DNA of 64,000 nucleotides from DATCMH01 sp036563505 (GTDB taxonomy: Bacteria; Pseudomonadota; Alphaproteobacteria; Rhizobiales; Beijerinckiaceae): the NCBI GenBank assembly GCA_036563505.1, contig DATCMH010000022.1, positions 286,857 to 350,856 of the forward strand, read 5' to 3'. Numbering within the stretch: position 1 is the first letter of the stretch; every line of letters begins with the position of its first letter. A program made the translations under genes and the position numbers. Below are positions 35,201 through 43,358 of this stretch, piece by piece. A model generated the notes under the pieces. The model ran no database searches and was not told the origin of the DNA. It saw only the letters and a list, made by a program, of their open reading frames with translations.

Positions 35201-35814
35201 TCTTCGAGATCGCCGCCCGCGCCTCCGAAGGGCGCGGCATGAACCGGGACGCCAAGCTCGCCGCGAAGCTCTTCGAGAAAGCGGCTGCGGGGGGCAGCGC
35301 GCCGGCGCAGTACCGCATCGGCGGAATGTACGAGAAGGGGCTCGGGGTGACCCGGGACCTGAACCTCGCCAAGGCTTGGTATCAGCGCGCCGCCGAGAAG
35401 GGCAACGCGCGGGCGATGCACAACCTCGCGGTGCTGCTCGCTGACGGTTCGGGCGGCAAACCTGACTATGCCGGCGCGGTGGAGTGGTTCCGCCGGGCGG
35501 CCGAGCACGGGGTCCGCGACAGCCAGTTCAACCTCGGCGTTCTTCTGGCGCGGGGCCTCGGCGCGACGCAGGATGTGGGCCAGTCCTACACCTGGTTCGC
35601 CCTCGCCGCCGCCCAAGGCGACGCGGACGCCGCCAAGAAGCGCGACGAGGTGGGCGCCAAGCTCGCCGCTGCCGACCTCGCCAAGGTCAAGCAGGGCGTC
35701 GAGCGCTGGCGGGCCGAGCCCCTCAACCCGCCCGCGAACGAGGCGCCGGCCGCTCCCGCCCAAGGGTGGGGCGAGGCGGCCAAGGCCGCCGCGAGCGCCG
35801 AGAAGCGGGTCTGA
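32206..35814 (+). CDS. PodJ-like polar organiser with coiled coils, one TM helix and Sel1 repeats
   Basis: About 1202 residues from ATG 32206; a TTG 27 codons earlier is possible but less likely. Residues of about 90-770 are Ala/Arg/Glu-rich with heptad-like coiled-coil character. A single membrane helix (LLLGLAAIVMALGAFQVGTTF) is near residue 840. The periplasmic end has about four Sel1 repeats at 995-1160, for example AQYRIGGMYEKGLGVTRDLNLAKAWYQRAAEKG. This is the architecture of PodJ, which marks a cell pole and recruits other factors in Caulobacter and rhizobia. Assignment is by architecture; no pairwise comparison was possible. Confidence 0.75.
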   Translation: MRQNVFSPLDALDPGTRDLARDAARRAGLTLDEWAAAIAADNSGRAARPAPRAASAEPADTLSRTAERLARFASHEPAPRPAAPGWTRSDAAARRAEEAEGRRRLEDEARRLEQARKLEQERRREQERDDQKRDDQKREDLARREEQAKTAAALDSVARWIERAEDRLAETSRAVAEKEDRTASVLGEALGLMTRRLDEIERKIASGRQPSVGAALKAVERLEAQLARQDEARSQAQGAQIDAALRGFEARIAEISTKIGQALTERGPERSAPSGAPSASPIGRRGLDPAAELRQAIAEIRHRQDELAAGSAAAPHPANPVEAQGVAALRGDLETLRAATGRLASRDEIAGLERSLREIKGYVSVSRGQDGLLEAVATPIENLRAEVSRLSDAVADGVHARLARDLDGLARRIDAVTGHGADEAAFALLVREVAEIRRGLAERADPRRIETLADQMEELSHQLAEVGRAQAGAARFGADAFARLQATVDDLHAGMTSSRAGGTDVAQQMERLVAKLDRLSPHPGPELERLAHRLERLDERLPAAGEWTSVETLLRDLSDRIAQAERPGAGADTLDGLERQVAALAQRLDTGAAASPAVASLERAMGDLLAQVEGLRDGSVEAAERAAQAAVTTTLDRLPKEGAAVGALKRDLADLKAHQDAAGHRTQNTLDALHATLETVVARLAGLEQEIGRGAERASPRAAPPKAPRPKAPEPKPEPAAGPYPQRLEDAIKQLKATSREAQSPLDEADRPLAAAEEVLLEPGAGRPRRGAAPSAELAPGDVKANFIAAARRAAQAAAAEAAGSADPRHVQEEVLADGTNGSLAQRVKRAIDKRRRPLLLGLAAIVMALGAFQVGTTFLGEETKPVAALAPMKPVITRDAGRPAGAATVAAQPDAALAPAPAREVPTRDIVEARSSETPGRAEARVPAFLSPQAETRVMPGSVAPARPNRIEPASPTSTGALPAPAARIAGMTLVELPAEVGAPGLREAALAGDPAAVFEIAARASEGRGMNRDAKLAAKLFEKAAAGGSAPAQYRIGGMYEKGLGVTRDLNLAKAWYQRAAEKGNARAMHNLAVLLADGSGGKPDYAGAVEWFRRAAEHGVRDSQFNLGVLLARGLGATQDVGQSYTWFALAAAQGDADAAKKRDEVGAKLAAADLAKVKQGVERWRAEPLNPPANEAPAAPAQGWGEAAKAAASAEKRV

Positions 35815-35929
35815 TCAGGTTCGGTTCAGGCAGGGACGGTTAAGCGAACCCTGCGACAAGGAGTTCACAAGACCGCGGAGGCCCGTGCCTTGGGCCTGCC
35901 GTGCGTTCGCCTATGGGATCAGCGAACCC

Positions 35930-36856
35930 GTGCAGTTCTATTTGCCCATCGCCGAGATGCCGGTGAGCGTGCTGCTCATCCTGACGCTCGGCGCGGCGGT
36001 GGGCTTCGTCTCGGGGCTGTTCGGCATCGGCGGCGGCTTCCTGATGACGCCGCTCCTCATCTTCCTCGGCATTCCGCCGGCCGTGGCGGTGGGCAGCCAG
36101 ACGGCCCAGATCGTGGCCTCCTCCACGACGAGCGCGCTCGGGGCCCTGCGGCGCGGGGCGCTCGACCTCAAGCTCGGCACCGTCCTCATCCTCGGCGGCC
36201 TCGTCGGAACGGCCTTGGGCGTTTGGTTCTTCGCCGCCGCCCGTCGAGCCGGCCAGCTCGACCTCGTCATCGTGGTCTCCTACGTCTCCCTGTTCTCCGT
36301 GGTCGGCGGGCTGATGCTGAAGGAGAGCATCCGCGAGTTCCTCTCCGCCCGCAAAGGCGCGGCCCGCCCGCGCCGGCGCGCCGGCGCGCACCCCACCTAT
36401 CTCGGCTGGCCGCTCAGGATGCGCTTCGTCCGCTCCAAGCTCTACGCCAGCGTCATCCCGATCCTCGGGCTGGCTCTCTTCGTCGGCTTCGCCGGGGCGC
36501 TGCTCGGCATCGGCGGCGGCTTCATCATGGTGCCGGCGCTGCTCTACCTCTTCCGGGTGCCCACCGCCGTGGTGGTGGGCACGTCGCAGTTCCAGATCCT
36601 GTGCACGACCTGCGTCGCGCTCCTCCTCCACGCGATCGTCAACCAGGCCGTCGACGCGGTGCTCTCCCTGCTTCTCATCCTCGGCGGCGTCTTCGGGGCG
36701 CAGTTCGGCGCGAGGGCGGGCCGGCACCTCAGGGCCGATGTCTTCCGCTTCCTCCTCGCCCTGCTCCTGCTGGCGGTGGGCCTGCGCTTCACCCTCGAGC
36801 TCGTGCTGGTGCCGGCCGAGCCTTTCTCCATCTCCGCCGGGGAGATGAAGGGATGA
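35930..36856 (+). CDS. TauE/SafE-family permease
   Basis: 308 residues from GTG 35930, starting MQFYLPIAEMPVSVLLIL. Two internal repeats contain GLFGIGGGFLMTPLLIFLGIPP and GALLGIGGGFIMVPALLYLFRVP, the duplicated signature of TSUP permeases. It overlaps the next gene by four bases (ATGA). The pair TauE plus TIGR02186 is recurrent in alphaproteobacteria and probably forms one transport unit, perhaps for sulfite or organosulfonates. Confidence 0.9.
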   Translation: MQFYLPIAEMPVSVLLILTLGAAVGFVSGLFGIGGGFLMTPLLIFLGIPPAVAVGSQTAQIVASSTTSALGALRRGALDLKLGTVLILGGLVGTALGVWFFAAARRAGQLDLVIVVSYVSLFSVVGGLMLKESIREFLSARKGAARPRRRAGAHPTYLGWPLRMRFVRSKLYASVIPILGLALFVGFAGALLGIGGGFIMVPALLYLFRVPTAVVVGTSQFQILCTTCVALLLHAIVNQAVDAVLSLLLILGGVFGAQFGARAGRHLRADVFRFLLALLLLAVGLRFTLELVLVPAEPFSISAGEMKG

Positions 36857-37638
36857 AGGCGGGGGCGAGAACGGCGCGAGCCATCGTCGGCGCCGCCCTC
36901 TGGCTCGGCCTGCTCCTCGGCCCGGCCCGGGCCGAAACCCTCATCGTGTCTCTCTCGAGCTCGCGTCTCGCGATCACCTCGAACTACACGGGCGGACTCA
37001 TCGTCGCTTTCGGCGCCATCGAGCGTGACGCCCAGACCATCGCCCGCACCTCGGGCTACGACGTCGTCGTAACCGTGCGCGGCCCGCGCCAGGCGATCAC
37101 CGTGCGCGAGAAGGAGCCGCTCGGTCCCGTCTGGCTCAACCGGGAGCAGCAGAAGTTTCCGGAGGTGCCGGCCTTCCTCGGCGTGTACTCGTCGCGGCCG
37201 CTCAAGGAGATCACCTCCGACGCGCTGAGAGCGCGGTTCCGGCTCGGCATCGACGCCATCGTCGGGGCCCCGGATTTCACCCTCACCCGCGACGGCGCCG
37301 ACGCGCCGTTCCGTCAGGCCCTGGTGCGGCTGCGCAAGCGCGAAGGCCTCTATCTCGAGAGCGAGCGGGGCGTGTCCTTCCTCACCGGATCCCTGTTTCG
37401 CGCCGGCATCGCCCTTCCCGCCACCGCCCCGCCCGGTGGCTACGACGTGGAAGTCTCACTCCTGATCGACGGCCTGCTGCTGACCCGGACCCAGACCCAT
37501 TTCGAGCTGGTGAAGTCGGGCTTCGAGCAGCGGGTCGGCGATCTCGCCCGCGACCGCGGGCTGATCTACGGCCTTGGCACCGCCGCCCTCGCCCTCGGCT
37601 TCGGCTGGCTCGCCACGGTGATCTTTCGCCGCGATTGA
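36853..37638 (+). CDS. TIGR02186 family protein, partner of the TauE permease
   Basis: 261 residues. Signal peptide (IVGAALWLGLLLGPARA), then a beta-rich periplasmic region (ETLIVSLSSSRLAITSNYTGGLIVAFGAIERDAQ) and a C-terminal membrane helix (LIYGLGTAALALGFGWLATVIF). This matches the conserved hypothetical family that regularly follows this type of permease. The start is coupled to the upstream stop. It may be an accessory or gating subunit; function is not established. Confidence 0.85.
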   Translation: MKAGARTARAIVGAALWLGLLLGPARAETLIVSLSSSRLAITSNYTGGLIVAFGAIERDAQTIARTSGYDVVVTVRGPRQAITVREKEPLGPVWLNREQQKFPEVPAFLGVYSSRPLKEITSDALRARFRLGIDAIVGAPDFTLTRDGADAPFRQALVRLRKREGLYLESERGVSFLTGSLFRAGIALPATAPPGGYDVEVSLLIDGLLLTRTQTHFELVKSGFEQRVGDLARDRGLIYGLGTAALALGFGWLATVIFRRD

Positions 37639-37671
37639 GATGCTTGCGGCAAAGCCTATGTGCGACCCTGC

Positions 37672-38127
37672 ATGACGCCACGCTCCATCCCGGCCGTTCC
37701 GCTGCGCCTCGGCCTGGCGGGGCTGATCCCCTTCGTCGGCCTCGCCGCCCTGCACATCAGCGGCTGGGGCGGCCAGCTCGCGTGGAGCCCGGGCTTCGTG
37801 CGGACGGGGCTTGCCACCTACGGCGCCGTGATCCTCTCGTTCCTCGGTGGCGTGCGCTGGGGCCTCGCCCTCCTGCCGGCGAACGGGCGCACGGCGCGGC
37901 GGGACTTCGTCTTCTCGGTCATCCCGTCCTTGGCGGGCTGGTTCGCGCTGGCGCTGCCCACGCCCCTCGACCTCCTGACCCTCGGTCTCCTGATCCTCGG
38001 CCTCGGGCATCTCGATCAGGATCTGCCGGCCAGGGGCATGGCGCCTGCCTGGTTCGGGACGCTGCGGATGATCCTGTCGGCGGTCGCCGGGACCGCGCTG
38101 CTGGCGGCGGGACTGCTCAGGGGCTGA
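37672..38127 (+). CDS. DUF3429 family membrane protein
   Basis: 151 residues with four to five helices and the signature YGAVILSFLGGVRWGLAL in the middle, as in DUF3429 proteins. Short loops, no catalytic motif. It starts 33 bases after the TIGR02186 gene and is possibly in the same transcript. Function unknown. Confidence 0.82.
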   Translation: MTPRSIPAVPLRLGLAGLIPFVGLAALHISGWGGQLAWSPGFVRTGLATYGAVILSFLGGVRWGLALLPANGRTARRDFVFSVIPSLAGWFALALPTPLDLLTLGLLILGLGHLDQDLPARGMAPAWFGTLRMILSAVAGTALLAAGLLRG

Positions 38128-38135
38128 AGGAGGCT

Positions 38136-38232
38136 GTCATTCCAGGGCTCGGCGCCAGCCGAGAACCCGGAACCCAGGTATCGTCCCGCTCTGCCATGAG
38201 TTCCGGGTTCCGCTGCGCGGCCCCGGAACGAC
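38136..38232. repeat. Palindromic intergenic repeat, family A
   Basis: GTCATTCCAGGGCTCGGCG at the left, GCGGCCCCGGAACGAC at the right. A more diverged member between the convergent DUF3429 and pdeM genes. Confidence 0.65.
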
Positions 38233-38238
38233 AAGAGT

Positions 38239-38943
38239 TCAATCCCGGCAGAGCATCGCTTTGCCGATGGCGAAGAGGCGGCCATCGCCCACGAGGTGAG
38301 CGGTGAAGCCTTTCGGGAAGAGGGGCTTGAACGCCTCGTCGCAGACGTTGAGACCCCCCGTATAGGCGCCGAAGGCCGGCATGACGAGGCGCTGCCCGTC
38401 GGTGATGAAGCAGCGCCGCCGCACGCCGCGCCCGCGCATCACCACCTTTCCGACGGGATGCAGGTGGCCGGCGACTTCGCTGGCCGCGCCCGTCGGCTCG
38501 TGGCGCAGCGCCAGGCCCGACACCGCGATCTCAGGGCAGACCTCGCCGCCGATGTGGTCCGGCAGGATCCGGTCATGGTTGCCCGTCACCCAGACCCAGC
38601 GCCGGCCGTCGCGGAGGCGGGCCAGCGTCGCCTGATCCGCCGGGTCGAGCCGGTCAGGCCCGCCGATGTCGTGGAAGCTGTCGCCCAGGGCCACCACCGT
38701 CGCGGGCGCGAAGCGTTCGATCACCTCGGCGAGGGCCGAGAGTGTCTCCCGGGTGTCGTAGGGCGGCAGGAACTGCCCGCGGCGGGCGAAGGACGAGCCC
38801 TTCTCGAGATGGAGGTCGGCGACGACGAGGGTGTCGGCCTGCGCGAGATAGAGCGCCCCCGAGAGGTCGAGGGTGGCGGTGGTCGCGGCGAGCGCGATGT
38901 CGGTGGTTGGGGTCAAGCGATTCGGTTTGAGAGCGAGCGCCAC
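38239..38943 (-). CDS. pdeM: Ligase-associated DNA-damage endonuclease PdeM (metallophosphoesterase)
   Basis: 234 residues. Calcineurin-like metal motifs run in order: VVADLHLEKGS, VALGDSFHD, VTGNHD and VAGHLHPVG. The LEKGSSFARRGQFLPPYDTRETL block is characteristic of PdeM, a partner of the DEXH helicase in the ligase-associated repair system. It lies 51 bases downstream of the helicase and shares its direction. Confidence 0.9.
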   Translation of the reverse strand: MALALKPNRLTPTTDIALAATTATLDLSGALYLAQADTLVVADLHLEKGSSFARRGQFLPPYDTRETLSALAEVIERFAPATVVALGDSFHDIGGPDRLDPADQATLARLRDGRRWVWVTGNHDRILPDHIGGEVCPEIAVSGLALRHEPTGAASEVAGHLHPVGKVVMRGRGVRRRCFITDGQRLVMPAFGAYTGGLNVCDEAFKPLFPKGFTAHLVGDGRLFAIGKAMLCRD

Positions 38944-38994
38944 GGGTTCTTGTTCCTTGATCCTGCCAAGCGCTGCCGCACACGCCGCCGCTCC

Positions 38995-41712
38995 TTAGCC
39001 CAAGGCCTCCTCGAGCAATTGCGCCTCGGCCTCGGCCAGGATGTCGTCGGCTCCCTCGCCGTAGACCCGCTCGCGTCCGATTTCGAGCATCACGGAGACG
39101 CCGAGCGGCGAGACGCGATCGAGCGGCTTGTGGATGATTCGCCCCTGGATGCGCGCTAGCATCACGCCCAGCCGCCTCACGTCGAGGAGTCCGGTTGCCG
39201 CATCCGCCCGCGCGGCCCGCAGGAGCACGTGGCCGGGCTCGTGCTTGCGCAGCACGTCGTAGACGAGGTCCGTCGACATCGTGACCTGGCGGCCGGTCTT
39301 CTCCTGGCCGGGATAGCGCCGCTCGATCAGCCCGGCGATGACGGCGCAGTGGCGGAAGGTGCGCTTCATCAGCGCCGATTCGGCGAGCCAGTCCTCGAGG
39401 TCGTCGCCCAGCATGTCTTCGGCGAAGAGTTCGTCGATGAATCCCGCCTCGCGCCCGGCCTTGGCGGTCACGTCGCCGTGGCCCCAGACCGCCAGGCCAT
39501 AATCGTTGGCGACGAAACCCATGGGCTTGAGCCGCGCCCGCTCCAGGCGCCGCGTCAGGAGCATGCCGAGCGTCTGGTGGGCGAGGCGCCCCTCGAAGGG
39601 GAAGCAGGCGAGGTAATGCCGCCCGCCCCGCGGAAAGGTCTCGACGAGGAGGTCGCGGGGGCCGGGCAGGACGGATTTGCGCCGCTGCCACAGAAGCCAG
39701 TCCGAGACCTGCGCCGGCAGGCGGTCCCATTCGAACGGATCGGCGATGAGACCGCGCACCCGCTCAGCCAGGAAGCTCGAGAGGGGGAACTTGCCGCCGG
39801 CGTAAGATGGGATCTTGGGATCCGTGCCGGCACCGGCGCGGGTGACCAGCACTTCATCCTCCTGAATGCCTTGGAAGGCCAGAACTTCGCCGGCAAAGAG
39901 GAAGGTATCGCCGGGGGTGAGTGTCTCGGCGAAATACTCCTCGATCTCGCCCAGCACGCGCCCGCCGCGGGGCAGCACCTGGCCGGGTCGGGCGCGGTTC
40001 GAGCGGGCGAGCCGCACCTTGATCATCGTCGACTCGACGATGGTGCCGACGTTGAGGCGATATTGCTGCGCCACGCGAGCATCGCGCACGCGCCAGAGGC
40101 CGTCGGGGCCCCGCACGATCTTGGCGAAGCGCTCATAGGCGCGGAGCGCGTAGCCTCCCGTCGCCACGAAATCGACCGCCGCCTCGAAGTCCTTATAGGG
40201 GAGCCCGGCGTAGGGCGCGGCCGAGCGCACCTCGTCATAGAGATCGGCGAGGTCGAACGCGTCGGCGCAGGCCATGCCGAGCACGTGCTGGCACAGCACG
40301 TCGAGGGCGCCCCCGCGGGCGTCGGGCGTGTCCTGCGCTGCCGCCTCGACCGCGTCGAGAGCCGCGCGGCACTCGAGGATCTCGAAGCGGTTCGCCGGCA
40401 CGAGATAGGCTTGCGAGGGCTCGTCGAGGCGGTGGTTCGCCCGCCCGATCCGCTGCATCAGGCGCGAGGCCCCTTTCGGCGCGCCGACATTGACGACGAG
40501 GTCGACGTCGCCCCAGTCGATGCCGAGATCGAGGGTCGCGGTGCAGACGACGGCCCGGAGCGTGCCCGCCACCATCGCCGCCTCGACGCGCCGGCGCTGC
40601 TCGGCGGCGAGCGACCCGTGGTGAAGAGCGATGGCGAGCCCGTCCTCGTTGAGGTCCCAGAGCGCCTGGAACACGTATTCGGCCTGGAGCCGCGTGTTGA
40701 CGAAGACCAGCGTCGTCTTGTGTTGCCGGATCAGGCCGTAAATCGCCGGCATCGAGAGCGCCGCGGTGTGCCCGGCGAGCGGCAGGGCCTTGGCCGGCTC
40801 CAGCATGCGGATCACGGGCCGGGCGCCGCCCTCGACGGTGACGAGGTCGGCGGTGAGCGGGGCTCCTCTCCCCGCGAGCGGGGAGAGGGCCTCGTCCCCC
40901 CCTGTCGGGGGACGGGGCGAGCGACGCGGAGCGGCGCGGAGGTGAGGGGGCGGTTCCACGCCAGCCATGCTGCCCAGCTCCCCCTCACCCTCGCCCTGCG
41001 GGCTCGCTTCGTCGGCCGGTCCGCCGACGAAGCCCTCTCCCCGCTCGCGGGGAGAGGTGCCGTGTTGGCTCACCAGATACCGCTGCAACGCCTCCGGCTC
41101 CCGCACCGTCGCGGACAACCCCACCGTGGCGAGCTCCGGCGAGAGGCGCCTCAGGCGCGCGAGGCCGAGGCTCAGAAGGTCGCCGCGCTTCGAGGTGACG
41201 AGGGCGTGCAGCTCGTCCAACACCACCCGGCGCAGGTCCTTGAACAGCTCCCGCGCCTCGCGATGGGCGAGGAGCAGGGCGAGCTGCTCCGGCGTCGTGA
41301 GCAGGATGTCCGGCGGGCGCTCGATCTGGCGGGCGCGCTTGTGCGAGGGCGTGTCGCCGGTGCGGGTCTCGATCCGCACGGGCAGGGCCATCTCCGCCGC
41401 CGGCGCTTCAAGGTTGCGGGCGACGTCGACGGCCAAGGCCTTCAAGGGCGAGATGTAGAGCGTGTGGAGCCGCGCCTCCTTGCGGGCCGAGGCGGGCCGC
41501 CCGGAAAGGTCGACGAGCGAGGGCAGGAAGCCCGCGAGCGTCTTGCCGGCGCCGGTGGGCGCGACGAGGAGGACGGAGCGCCCGGCTCGTGCCCGGGCCA
41601 GGAGCGCGAGCTGGTGCGCGCGGGGCGTCCAGCCCCGGCCCTCGAACCAGCGCCGGAAGCGCTCGGGCAGGAGGTCGTCGGCGGGCGGCAGGTCGAGGTG
41701 GGGAGCATCCAC
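38995..41712 (-). CDS. Ligase-associated DEXH-box DNA helicase (Lhr-Core type)
   Basis: 905 residues. RecA-like motifs: Walker A LLVAPTGAGKTLAGF near residue 52, VVLDELHALV (DExH), LSATVREPEALQRYL, VFVNTRLQAE, TATLDLGIDWGDVDLVVNVG and QRIGRANHR. The C-terminal winged-helix and Lhr-core modules follow. It is an ATP-dependent 3'-5' DNA translocase of the ligase-associated module. Residues of about 219-283 are a Gly/Pro/Arg-rich insertion encoded by a palindromic repeat placed after the SAT motif block and before LVTVEGGARPVIRM; relatives should have a short loop there. Confidence 0.92.
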   Translation of the reverse strand: MDAPHLDLPPADDLLPERFRRWFEGRGWTPRAHQLALLARARAGRSVLLVAPTGAGKTLAGFLPSLVDLSGRPASARKEARLHTLYISPLKALAVDVARNLEAPAAEMALPVRIETRTGDTPSHKRARQIERPPDILLTTPEQLALLLAHREARELFKDLRRVVLDELHALVTSKRGDLLSLGLARLRRLSPELATVGLSATVREPEALQRYLVSQHGTSPRERGEGFVGGPADEASPQGEGEGELGSMAGVEPPPHLRAAPRRSPRPPTGGDEALSPLAGRGAPLTADLVTVEGGARPVIRMLEPAKALPLAGHTAALSMPAIYGLIRQHKTTLVFVNTRLQAEYVFQALWDLNEDGLAIALHHGSLAAEQRRRVEAAMVAGTLRAVVCTATLDLGIDWGDVDLVVNVGAPKGASRLMQRIGRANHRLDEPSQAYLVPANRFEILECRAALDAVEAAAQDTPDARGGALDVLCQHVLGMACADAFDLADLYDEVRSAAPYAGLPYKDFEAAVDFVATGGYALRAYERFAKIVRGPDGLWRVRDARVAQQYRLNVGTIVESTMIKVRLARSNRARPGQVLPRGGRVLGEIEEYFAETLTPGDTFLFAGEVLAFQGIQEDEVLVTRAGAGTDPKIPSYAGGKFPLSSFLAERVRGLIADPFEWDRLPAQVSDWLLWQRRKSVLPGPRDLLVETFPRGGRHYLACFPFEGRLAHQTLGMLLTRRLERARLKPMGFVANDYGLAVWGHGDVTAKAGREAGFIDELFAEDMLGDDLEDWLAESALMKRTFRHCAVIAGLIERRYPGQEKTGRQVTMSTDLVYDVLRKHEPGHVLLRAARADAATGLLDVRRLGVMLARIQGRIIHKPLDRVSPLGVSVMLEIGRERVYGEGADDILAEAEAQLLEEALG
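40863..41057. repeat. Palindromic repeat (family C) inserted in frame in the helicase gene
   Basis: The left end has CTCTCCCCGCGAGCGGGGAG and the right end CTCTCCCCGCTCGCGGGGAG, both perfect hairpins. The interior holds CCCCTCACCCTCGCCCTGCG, which also occurs in part at 63965-64000. It adds about 65 codons without breaking the frame. Confidence 0.85.
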
Positions 41713-41745
41713 GGCGGGGAGCTTAGCGGGCCGGCACCGGTGGCG

Positions 41746-42723
41746 TCACCCGCCCGCATCGTCGCTGGCGCCGCGCGGCGCCAGCACGACGATCAGCCCC
41801 GGCACGTCAGTGCCGCGGTCGCGGCGGGTCGAAGCCGGTTCGAGCAGCGCGACCTTGAGGCCTGCCCCCACTGCTGCAGCCCGGATGTAAGCCTCTGCGT
41901 GGGCGTAGCGCGCATCCTCGCCGAGCACGACGCCCTCGCCCGAATGGGTCTGGACCGTGAAGGCAAGGAGGCCGTCGGACTTGAGCACCCGCCGGCTCGC
42001 GGCGAGCGGCGGCGCGAGGTCGCCGAGATAGACGAAGACATCGGCCGCGATCACGAGATCGGCCGAGGCCTCCGGCTGGCCTTCGAGGTGAGCCAAAAGC
42101 TCGGCCTCGGTCAGCGCGGCGTAGAGGCCCGTGGCGCGGGCCTTGGCCAGCATGCCCGGCGACAGGTCGACGCCCTCGATCGAGGGGGCTGCCTCGGGGC
42201 CGAGGTCGCGCAGCGCCCGGGCCATCAGCCCGGTGCCGCAGCCGAGGTCGACGGTGCGCGCGAAGGCGACGGGGCGGTCGGCGTCGGCGCAGGCCCGGCC
42301 CAGCGCCTGCGCCAGCAGCGCCGGGCCGCGATAGCCCAATCCCTCCACGAGGTGCCGGTCGAAGCGGGGGGCGTAATCGTCGAAGAGTGCGCGAACGTAG
42401 GCCGGCGTCACGGCCTTGAGCGGGTCGCCGCCGGCGAGCCGCGCCAAGTGGAGCCGTGCGCCGAGGGCGTCGTCGGGGTCGAGGTCGAGGGCCGCCGCGT
42501 AGGCGCGACGCGCGGCCTCGGCGAGGCCGGCCTCCGTCGAGCCGCGGGACAGCTCCTCTCGCGCCCGTCCGAGGAGGAACCAGGCCGGGGCGAAGCGCGG
42601 CTGCAGCTCTAGGACCTGTTCCGCCAGGTCGGCGGCAGCCGCGGCGTCGCCACCGGCGAGCGCGGCCTCGGCGTAGGCGTAGCGGCGGTCGGCCAGGAGG
42701 TCGCCGGACGAGCGAAGGGCCAT
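41746..42723 (-). CDS. SAM-dependent methyltransferase with N-terminal TPR repeats
   Basis: 325 residues. The first 95 residues are alpha-helical TPR-like (AAAAADLAEQVLELQPRFAPAWFLLGRA). The class I methyltransferase domain has motif I VDLGCGTGLMARALRDLG, then IEGVDLSPGMLAKAR and LVIAADVFVYLGDL. The substrate is unknown; TPR-methyltransferase fusions often act on proteins or lipids. It lies 34 bases upstream of the helicase, in the same direction. Confidence 0.85.
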   Translation of the reverse strand: MALRSSGDLLADRRYAYAEAALAGGDAAAAADLAEQVLELQPRFAPAWFLLGRAREELSRGSTEAGLAEAARRAYAAALDLDPDDALGARLHLARLAGGDPLKAVTPAYVRALFDDYAPRFDRHLVEGLGYRGPALLAQALGRACADADRPVAFARTVDLGCGTGLMARALRDLGPEAAPSIEGVDLSPGMLAKARATGLYAALTEAELLAHLEGQPEASADLVIAADVFVYLGDLAPPLAASRRVLKSDGLLAFTVQTHSGEGVVLGEDARYAHAEAYIRAAAVGAGLKVALLEPASTRRDRGTDVPGLIVVLAPRGASDDAGG

Positions 42724-42855
42724 GGACTGGATCAGATTTGTGTTTCAGGGGCCGTGCGTCGGCGCACCGCGCCGGAAACAGAAGTAGACGAGAGTGGTTT
42801 TCGTCGCCGGCAGAGATCGGCGCGAGGTTCGGCACGAGCCAGCAGGAGAGCCCCC

Positions 42856-43185
42856 ATGACCATCATCCGCCAGTTCACCGCCGCCGCCATTGGCGCCGCC
42901 CTCATCACCGGCGCTTTCGCCGCGATGCCGTCGCAGGCGCTCGCCAAGCCGTTCAAGCACTACGGCAAGGTCTATCACACCGGCTACTACGGCTACCATC
43001 ACCGCCGCCACTATCGCCCGGGCTACGTCGGCGCCGGCCTCGTCGGCGGCCTGGCGCTCGGCGCGCTCGCGGCCTCCGCCGCCACCGCGGCCCCGGTCTA
43101 CGCCACCGACTGCTACACGGTCCGTCGCCGGTTCTACGACGATTACGGCAACATGTACGTTCGCCGCGTCAACGTCTGCCACTGA
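42856..43185 (+). CDS. Small secreted His/Tyr/Gly-rich protein
   Basis: 109 residues. Signal peptide (AAIGAALITGAFAAMPSQALA), then YGKVYHTGYYGYHHRRHYRPGY, a Gly/Ala hydrophobic stretch, and a C-terminal part with two cysteines (TDCYTVRRRFYDDYGNMYVRRVNVCH). It resembles the many short, abundant envelope proteins of Hyphomicrobiales. AGGAGA supports ATG 42856, and a strong hairpin follows the stop. Confidence 0.7.
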   Translation: MTIIRQFTAAAIGAALITGAFAAMPSQALAKPFKHYGKVYHTGYYGYHHRRHYRPGYVGAGLVGGLALGALAASAATAAPVYATDCYTVRRRFYDDYGNMYVRRVNVCH

Positions 43186-43212
43186 CCGTTCGCCCGGGGA
43201 AGGGCGTCCGAA

Positions 43213-43244
43213 GGGGCCTCGCCGCGGGGGAGCGGCGGGGCCCC
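43213..43244 (+). terminator. Hairpin terminator after the small secreted protein gene
   Basis: A 13-bp stem, GGGGCCTCGCCGC with GCGGCGGGGCCCC (one G-T pair), followed by GCTTCGTTT. It lies 28 bases after the stop codon. Confidence 0.65.
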
Positions 43245-43358
43245 GCTTCGTTTCAACCCGCCTGCGGGACGCGCGGACCTGAGCCGCCCCCGAAACCCCT
43301 TGCCTCCCAGGTCACCCCGGACGAAGGTCGCGGCGCGAAGTCCGCCCGAGCGCCGTCC

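Noticed and set aside
39229..42612. Very long open frame on the plus strand opposite the helicase gene
   Set aside because: It is antisense to a helicase with all expected motifs. High GC content keeps stop codons rare in the opposite frame; the composition is Arg/Gly/His-rich and shows no domain.
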